Of a DNA stretch of 64,000 bases, positions 58,977 to 64,000 are shown piece after piece. The first letter of the stretch is position 1, and each line of letters begins with the position of its first letter. The notes under the pieces were generated by a model. It made no database searches and had not been told where the DNA came from. It saw only the letters and a program-made list of their open reading frames with translations. The position numbers were made by a program, and so were the translations under genes. Origin of the DNA: JBFLVT01 sp036804525 (GTDB lineage: Bacteria > Bacillota > Desulfotomaculia > Desulfotomaculales > JASEER01); contig DAIRSE010000003.1 in assembly GCA_036804525.1 (NCBI GenBank), positions 62,001 to 126,000 of the forward strand, read 5' to 3'.

Positions 58977-59303
58977 TTACGCCCTGATGGCGGCCACTGT
59001 GACGCTGGTAACGTCGCTGTAAGCGACCGCTACCTTGCCATCGGCATCATTGAAACGGGCCTTTTCAAACGGGCCGATCATCTTCTCCGATCCGGCAGCA
59101 ACCGTGACCTGGATATTATGATCGAAACCCTGATTGCACTGCACCCTGGAGTCAATCGTGACAATGATGGACGCGCCCCCGCCGTTCTTGATGTACAGCA
59201 TAGTGCGCCCATCATTCGAGAACTTGTCACCGCCAGCCGATGCAGCCGAAAAGGCCGGGGCCAAACCAGCCATGGTAACAGGCTGGATGTTGAGGTCGGC
59301 CAT
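58977..59303 (-). CDS. Small structural protein, head or tail decoration
   Basis: 108 residues, beta-rich: GGDKFSNDGRTMLYIKNGGG, VTVAAGSEKMIGPFEKARFN, VAYSDVTSVTVAAIRA. Such proteins occur near head-tail genes as decorations. Role inferred. Confidence 0.65.
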   Translation of the reverse strand: MADLNIQPVTMAGLAPAFSAASAGGDKFSNDGRTMLYIKNGGGASIIVTIDSRVQCNQGFDHNIQVTVAAGSEKMIGPFEKARFNDADGKVAVAYSDVTSVTVAAIRA

Positions 59304-59315
59304 CCTCTTCCCCCC

Positions 59316-59729
59316 CTATGCGATATTAGGACGCTCCATAATCCGAACCGCCTGGAACCTGACGAGTTTCCCGATCAAATTCTTCTGCGGATCATTGAAA
59401 TCCCCGAACCCTGGTAACCACCTAAGCTGATAGACCCTGCCGGTTTGAGGATCGGCTATTGGAACGCCCTGGAGAGCTTGAATGACTTGCCCTTCAAGCT
59501 CATCCAGAGAAACGAACGATAGGGGCTTGCCATACAGACGAACCTCGACTGCCGGGAACCCGATCCAAGGAATATTGACATCTCCCCTCTCGTCCCCGAC
59601 CTTCACGGTTACATAAGGTGCTACGGCATCAACAGGTGCTAAGAACGCCTGATAGACCCTGCCCCCGACAGACGGCAAAGCCGCCTTGATTCTCTCAATG
59701 GCTGCCCTGCGTAAAGACAAGATTATCAC
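59316..59729 (-). CDS. Tail terminator/completion-like protein
   Basis: 137 residues, GTG start: LRRAAIERIKAALPSVGGRV then APYVTVKVGDERGDVNIPWI, EGQVIQALQGVPI, tail-terminator (gpU/gp17-like) layout. Lies between gp10-like and tube genes as expected. Confidence 0.68.
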   Translation of the reverse strand: MIILSLRRAAIERIKAALPSVGGRVYQAFLAPVDAVAPYVTVKVGDERGDVNIPWIGFPAVEVRLYGKPLSFVSLDELEGQVIQALQGVPIADPQTGRVYQLRWLPGFGDFNDPQKNLIGKLVRFQAVRIMERPNIA

Positions 59730-59732
59730 CCC

Positions 59733-60089
59733 TTAAATCTTGGTGCCCATCCCGGCGAACAGGGCCTTCATCTCAGCGAAGATCTGCGGAGAATAATGTT
59801 TTACCAGTGGATCAACCACAGCATACTTCCCATCATTAGCCAACTCTAAGAAGATGCCATAATCGACCGAATGGGCCAGGATGATCACCAGATCATCACC
59901 CTGGATGAAGCACCTGCCGAACAGCCCCTGCCGGGCGTGACCGGTGCGATCATCCCAAAGAGCCTGATCTTTTGCCGCCTGTTCCATCTTCCCCGACCAC
60001 GCTTCGCCTACCGCTTGGGCCGCCGCCACTCTCCGGGTCGCCCATTCCTTGAAGTTTGTGACAACCTTGTTTACGTCCTGGTCAGCCAT
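59733..60089 (-). CDS. HK97 gp10-like head-tail protein
   Basis: 118 residues: WATRRVAAAQAVGEAWSGKM, ALWDDRTGHARQGLFG and VDYGIFLELANDGKYAVVDP, the signature order of HK97 gp10 family. Joins connector and tail. Confidence 0.8.
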   Translation of the reverse strand: MADQDVNKVVTNFKEWATRRVAAAQAVGEAWSGKMEQAAKDQALWDDRTGHARQGLFGRCFIQGDDLVIILAHSVDYGIFLELANDGKYAVVDPLVKHYSPQIFAEMKALFAGMGTKI

Positions 60090-60479
60090 CTAACTCACTC
60101 CCGATAACACCACGGATAACTCGGCCTGGACACTGACCACCGTGGTTGGGCTTGGCGAAGGGATCACCTCTTGCACGACAAACAGCATATCCCCGACATC
60201 AAAGGTGTCTCCCCTTTTGAGATCCAGTGTGTGGTCCCCAATCAACCCCCAGCGATGAACTTGACCCCTGGCCCCCTCATCACTGATATCCCGGCTGCTC
60301 GGCTTCAGCTGAAACAGTCGGACAGTCTGCGGAGCCAACTGCCTGGATGGTTGCTCAATCCACCCCCCGGCCCCATCGCTTACAAAATCAGTCCGCGTTA
60401 CGGTGATCTGGGTAGGGTTGCCCTGGATCAACTCCTTAGCCCTGGCCCTCATCAGATCCAGATTGACCAACTGCCCCAC
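60090..60479 (-). CDS. Head-tail adaptor (closure) protein
   Basis: 129 residues: NPTQITVTRTDFVSDGAGGW, LKRGDTFDVGDMLFVVQEVI, VVSVQAELSVVLSG; small beta-barrel like SPP1 gp16/HK97 gp9-type closures. Abuts the gp10-like gene. Confidence 0.72.
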   Translation of the reverse strand: MGQLVNLDLMRARAKELIQGNPTQITVTRTDFVSDGAGGWIEQPSRQLAPQTVRLFQLKPSSRDISDEGARGQVHRWGLIGDHTLDLKRGDTFDVGDMLFVVQEVIPSPSPTTVVSVQAELSVVLSGVS

Positions 60480-60750
60480 CGCCTTCCAAGCCTAGATCAA
60501 GGCCCCTGATGACTAGCGACAGCTTGACAGCAGGGCACTGGCCCTGCACCTCTGCCACATACATCTCCACGACCTCGACCTTAAGACAAGGCAGGGACTC
60601 CAAAGCCCGCCGGATGTGACCAGCATAGTTGATTTTGGAGATGTCCACCTGCTCCAAAGACGAAGCGGCCTGCCCCCCGAACGGAGGAGCAGGCGGCATC
60701 ATACCTTTTGGTAATTTATCAGGCGGGATGGTGAAATCACTCATCGTCAT
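60436..60750 (-). CDS. Small phage head-tail region protein
   Basis: 104 residues from ATG 60750 (another ATG at 60744): Pro-rich MPPAPPFGGQAASSLEQ, then ALESLPCLKVEVVEMYVAEV. Overlaps the next gene by 44 bp. No family recognised. Confidence 0.6.
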   Translation of the reverse strand: MTMSDFTIPPDKLPKGMMPPAPPFGGQAASSLEQVDISKINYAGHIRRALESLPCLKVEVVEMYVAEVQGQCPAVKLSLVIRGLDLGLEGGGAVGQSGSDEGQG

Positions 60751-61111
60751 CAATCACCACCGGGACGGCAACCTTCACAATGGCACTCCCTCGCTTGTTG
60801 GAAGAGAGCTTAGCGTAATGCTGCGCCATACTAAGGCACATCTCCACCTCTTCCTTGAGCTTGGTGAGGTCATACCTCTCGTTGCCGATACTGTACCCCT
60901 GAGTAGCAGGAGCCTCATTCATTTTGCGCTGCAACATCCCAGCCTTCATCAGCCATCCGTCCGATGCAGCCGCATACTTGTCCTTGGCATCCGATAACAG
61001 CGAATCGATTTCCGCAGGGGTGAACCGGGTATCAGCGTCCGATCCACCCTGCGGAATCTTTTCATTTAACGCTGCCCGGAGCCAAGTCCTCAGATCATCC
61101 GTTGGGGTCAA
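60737..61111 (-). CDS. Head-tail connector-like protein
   Basis: 124 residues, TTG start: DLRTWLRAALNEKIPQGGSD, TPAEIDSLLSDAKDKYAAAS, helical, like gp6/gp15-type connectors. Directly follows the capsid gene. Confidence 0.68.
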   Translation of the reverse strand: MTPTDDLRTWLRAALNEKIPQGGSDADTRFTPAEIDSLLSDAKDKYAAASDGWLMKAGMLQRKMNEAPATQGYSIGNERYDLTKLKEEVEMCLSMAQHYAKLSSNKRGSAIVKVAVPVVIDDDE

Positions 61112-61127
61112 TTACCCCACCCCCAAC

Positions 61128-62174
61128 TTAACTGGTCGGCAGCGTGATCTCCTGGACATTCTGGGCAATCGCCGCATAAACGCCCCGGTAAGCCCGACCA
61201 ACGAGTTGCGCCGTCACGAGACGGGACAGGTCGCCGTCGTTGGCATCGACCAACAGGTCTTGTTTGATTAATTCTTTGAAACCCTTCTTGGGACGGATCA
61301 GGTAAGCCTTGTTATCGGCGACACCAGGGTAGCTGTAGGACTTCTTCCCGACCTGGATGTCCCAGCCGTCATAGTAGATGACAGTCTGGATCTCACCGAT
61401 GGCCGCGTAATTGGTGCCAGCCACGGTCATCTCCTTAAGGGCCGGTTCGATGTCCACCTTGCGGGCGCTGCTCGCCAGGAGAACGCTGCCGGGCCGCTTA
61501 GCCTTGGCCGCGTCGGCCACAGCCTTCTGGAGCGTTTTCTTGACCTTCAAGGTCAAAGGATCGCCAGCATCGCCCTGCGCTGCGGTCTGGTTGCCAGCCG
61601 CATAAGTAGCAGTGATGATCGGCCCAAGGTGCAGATGGTTGAGCAAAGCATTGTAGGCTTCGCCGAATGCCTTGTTGAGGATGGTGATGTTGAAGCTCTC
61701 GTTGAACTTCTCCATTTCTTCGGTGTACTCAAACCCTGCGGCATAGGTAGCAATCCGGGCGGTCGGCCCCTGCTCGGCCCGCAGAGTGCCGAACTTGACT
61801 TCATTACCTTCCTTGATCTCAGCGAATACGACCACGCCGTACTGCACCCACGGGGCATCAAACACCTTCGGGAAGTTGGGATCACTGAGTTGGTCATAGA
61901 TTGAGCCGTACAGGAGAGGAACTTCCTCGCGGCCCATCTCGACGTCCAAGACGACTTTCTTGAGTAACTCCTTGCGCCCCTGGTCGCTTGTGAGCATTTC
62001 ACCAAGGGGTGCGGTGATGTCCAGGACTTCCATCTCGCCGTTGACAATAACGCGCTCGAAAGTGTGGAGTTTGCCCTGGTACAGGAACCCCACAGGGATC
62101 TTAACAGTCTTACCCATCAGGTCAGCCCTGCGCTGAGCCAACAGGGTTTCAACCGAAACAATCTGCTGCGCCAT
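61128..62174 (-). CDS. Major capsid protein (HK97 fold)
   Basis: 348 residues: MAQQIVSVETLLAQRRADLM, YGSIYDQLSDPNFPKVFDAP, GTLRAEQGPTARIATYAAGF, GEIQTVIYYDGWDIQVGKKS, typical of capsid proteins coded after a DUF2190-like decoration gene. A small hairpin (62213-62237) precedes the gene. No delta domain is evident, consistent with a separate scaffold. Confidence 0.82.
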   Translation of the reverse strand: MAQQIVSVETLLAQRRADLMGKTVKIPVGFLYQGKLHTFERVIVNGEMEVLDITAPLGEMLTSDQGRKELLKKVVLDVEMGREEVPLLYGSIYDQLSDPNFPKVFDAPWVQYGVVVFAEIKEGNEVKFGTLRAEQGPTARIATYAAGFEYTEEMEKFNESFNITILNKAFGEAYNALLNHLHLGPIITATYAAGNQTAAQGDAGDPLTLKVKKTLQKAVADAAKAKRPGSVLLASSARKVDIEPALKEMTVAGTNYAAIGEIQTVIYYDGWDIQVGKKSYSYPGVADNKAYLIRPKKGFKELIKQDLLVDANDGDLSRLVTAQLVGRAYRGVYAAIAQNVQEITLPTS

Positions 62175-62269
62175 CGTAGACCGATACCTCCTCCATCGAA
62201 TTTAAATGCAAAGAGCCACCCCTAACAGAGATGGCTCCTCACGCCATACAGAATTACCGATGCTTCAGA

Positions 62270-62683
62270 TTAGACAGCAGGCACGTTGGCCACAGGCTGC
62301 GGCCCAAGGATGAACCAGATGACATTGTTGGCGTCCTTGGCGACGGTCACCCTACCGGCAGGACGGTTACCGGCGGCGGTGGTGGTGAAACGATTGTTGG
62401 CCGCATCCCAATAGATCAGATCGCCCTTGGCGAAAGCATCTCCAGTATTGATCTGATCGGTTTCGTACTCAGCCTGCTCAATATTGAGGGCCACTTCGCC
62501 GGTTTCACCCGCGCCGGTGGTCAGACTCGACATCGCTGCCCCCAAAAAACCGTCCAGCAAATAGATCTTCCCGGTTTCAATAGTCGTACCCTGCGGGACG
62601 GTCACCTGCACGGACTTACCATCACTGACCTTAGCCCGGTAAGCGTTGTAAACTGTAGTCGGGACATACGGAGTATTTCCCAT
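62270..62683 (-). CDS. Capsid decoration/DUF2190-like protein
   Basis: 137 residues after AAGGAGG: VQVTVPQGTTIETGKIYLLD, GFLGAAMSSLTTGAGETGEV, FAKGDLIYWDAANNRFTTTA. The beta-rich DLIYWD motif is that of small capsid-associated DUF2190 proteins. Confidence 0.75.
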   Translation of the reverse strand: MGNTPYVPTTVYNAYRAKVSDGKSVQVTVPQGTTIETGKIYLLDGFLGAAMSSLTTGAGETGEVALNIEQAEYETDQINTGDAFAKGDLIYWDAANNRFTTTAAGNRPAGRVTVAKDANNVIWFILGPQPVANVPAV

Positions 62684-62730
62684 CTGTCCTGTGCCTCCTT
62701 AATCAGAATTATAGCGGCTTGATGCAGCCC

Positions 62731-63987
62731 TTAGATGGCCTGCCGCCTGGTTCTGGTGAACTGCGGCTCGTTGTTGCCCTTGTTATTCTGCTTCGGGTCG
62801 GGAATCCTTCCGTCCTTAAACATCCGGGCAAGGACACCCTTGACTTCATCCGAAGCCAGGATCTCGCCAACAGCCTTCTCGACATCTGCCTTATTGGCCC
62901 CAACCTGGACATTCAGCATCCTGGAAACAAGAGGCCGGATCTCGCCCGCCACCTTCTCTTCCAAGACGCCCTTAACCAGAGCATCGTGGGCCGCTTTCTT
63001 ATAATCACCCTCGGTGGTGATCAGAGCCTTGACCCTTTCCAATGCTTTGTCTGCTTTGTCCTGCTGGACACCCAGAACAGTGCAGATCTCACCGAATGCC
63101 TTGGCAGCCTTGCTGTCAGCCTCAATAGCCTGCGCGAAGCCAGGATCAATTTCCCCAACTACCTGCGGGCCTTTCCAGCCCAGGACAGCAGCCAGTTGGG
63201 AGATCTTGATCTCGCCCTTCGCCATTGCTTCCTTAAGCTGAGTCAGAAGATCCATTCCACCTGTGCCCCCTTTGTAATTTGTATGGACAGCACCCGCAGG
63301 TGCAAATTCCCCGCCAATGGCGTCCATCTCCCCGATTGCTGCGATCCAAGTCGGCATCCCTGGCCTGTCCAACGGCGTCCAATCGATAGACAAAGGACGG
63401 TAGCCAGTGACGTGGGTTTCCCCATTCACCGACTGCAACCTCGGGAACCCGAATATGGATACCTGCTTAATGCGGTTGGTTCTGATCCACCGCTTGAGAT
63501 CCGGGGCCACCCGATCCACAACACCACGGAAGAAAGCCACGCCCTTACCGACGACCTCTCCCTTTTCGTTCTTGACCTCTCGGTCGGGATCAAACTTGGC
63601 ACCCACCCAATGCGTGACCGGATCGCGGAACTCAGTATTGATGTCTTCCGCCTTTTGGTGCCCCCTAAACCCTGACAGCGTGTGAGTCATCACATGCTGA
63701 ACGATGTCCTTTAAGGCTTCAGCCCGATAATACCACCCGCGCTTGGACATCCCGACCGGGACGCCCACGACCACCTCCAGCGGATCACTGTCGCCCGCCT
63801 TTAAGGCGGCCACATCAACACCAGGAGCCAAAGGCACATCATTGACGCTCATCTCCCCTGTCAGATTGGCAAGCAAAAAGACGCCTTTATTGGCGTCCCG
63901 CATCTCACCGGCTGCATCCAACAAGCTCTCCGGTGGTTCCTTCTCCAACTCCCGGTAATGCCGGAGAAGATGCTTGGCTGCGCTCAT
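62731..63987 (-). CDS. Prohead protease with scaffold domain
   Basis: 418 residues. The N-terminal part (about 55-235) looks like a prohead protease: VGVPVGMSKRGWYYRAEALK, HWVGAKFDPDREVKN, RTNRIKQVSIFGFPRLQSVN, GYRPLSIDWTPLDRPGMPTW. The rest is a helical Lys/Glu-rich scaffold (EAMAKGEIKISQLAAVLGWK ... KGVLARMFKDGRIPDPKQNN). Start ATG 63987 is near the window edge, after GAGCAGAAG; it could begin further right. Confidence 0.75.
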   Translation of the reverse strand: MSAAKHLLRHYRELEKEPPESLLDAAGEMRDANKGVFLLANLTGEMSVNDVPLAPGVDVAALKAGDSDPLEVVVGVPVGMSKRGWYYRAEALKDIVQHVMTHTLSGFRGHQKAEDINTEFRDPVTHWVGAKFDPDREVKNEKGEVVGKGVAFFRGVVDRVAPDLKRWIRTNRIKQVSIFGFPRLQSVNGETHVTGYRPLSIDWTPLDRPGMPTWIAAIGEMDAIGGEFAPAGAVHTNYKGGTGGMDLLTQLKEAMAKGEIKISQLAAVLGWKGPQVVGEIDPGFAQAIEADSKAAKAFGEICTVLGVQQDKADKALERVKALITTEGDYKKAAHDALVKGVLEEKVAGEIRPLVSRMLNVQVGANKADVEKAVGEILASDEVKGVLARMFKDGRIPDPKQNNKGNNEPQFTRTRRQAI

Positions 63988-64000
63988 CTTCTGCTCACCC

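Larger units (their letters stand above)
31318..64000. mobile_element. Siphovirus-type prophage, left part; right end beyond window
   Basis: From the tRNA-Val 3' end, an integrase on plus, then about 31 kb of minus-strand genes in the order (right to left) prohead protease, decoration, capsid, connectors, tail tube, chaperones, tape measure, hub, fibres, lysis, accessory. No tail sheath, so the virion should be a long-tailed siphovirus. Terminase, portal, repressor and attR are not in the window. The exact attL boundary is inferred from the tRNA only; no second copy of the core could be seen. Confidence 0.85.

Overview
The window looks like the chromosome of a Gram-positive anaerobe of the Desulfotomaculum/Pelotomaculum kind (class Clostridia). 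This is inferred from strong AGGAGG ribosome-binding sites, GTG/TTG starts, an Mvh-type (heterodisulfide-reductase-linked) NiFe hydrogenase with a full hyp maturation set, a copper-amine-oxidase-type domain on the phage amidase, and IS200/IS605 elements carrying IsrB and TnpB. Nearly every chromosomal gene up to 29.2 kb is on the minus strand.

Hydrogenase region (1-9.6 kb). Reading leftwards, mvhD-mvhG-mvhA end at a clear intrinsic terminator (6461-6490). A maturation locus follows: protease, hypA, hypB, hypF, hypC, hypD and hypE, with hypE cut by the window edge. Both mvhA and mvhD contain one in-frame TGA exactly where a conserved cysteine codon is expected, and each TGA is followed at about 20 nt by a SECIS-like hairpin. 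Both are therefore read as selenoproteins and annotated through the TGA. In mvhA the selenocysteine replaces the second cysteine of the N-terminal RxCGxC motif, not the usual C-terminal DPC position, which makes it the most striking item here.

Envelope and transport region (9.6-31.2 kb). It holds murJ, an ABC-2 exporter pair, a small-multidrug-export family protein, an EamA transporter, an LhgO-type oxidoreductase, a SEC-C protein, galE, a small unknown gene pair, a REP-type transposase whose 3' end runs into a galE remnant, a six-gene polysaccharide cluster (O-antigen-ligase-like protein, initiating sugar transferase, three glycosyltransferases, membrane protein) and a UbiB-family kinase on the plus strand.

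Prophage (about 31.3 kb to beyond 64 kb). A tRNA-Val(CAC) is followed by a tyrosine integrase. The remainder is a siphovirus-type prophage transcribed leftwards: prohead protease/scaffold, decoration, major capsid, connectors, two tail-tube paralogues, a frameshifted tail chaperone pair, a 1398-residue tape measure, hub and fibre proteins, then amidase and holin. Between the lysis genes and the integrase lies a 10-kb accessory region. It contains a MoxR ATPase with a VWA/metallopeptidase partner, many small unknown genes, and at least five promoters carrying the same 18-bp dyad (TATCACC-N4-GGTGATA type) between -35 and -10, three of them with a second copy exactly 33 bp away. Two IS200/IS605-like elements without tnpA have entered this part: one carries IsrB, the other a TnpB that has lost a catalytic Asp. 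A lipoprotein gene with its own promoter and terminator (a moron) sits on the opposite strand between the tail chaperone and the tape measure. Terminase, portal and repressor genes are not visible and presumably lie to the right of the window.
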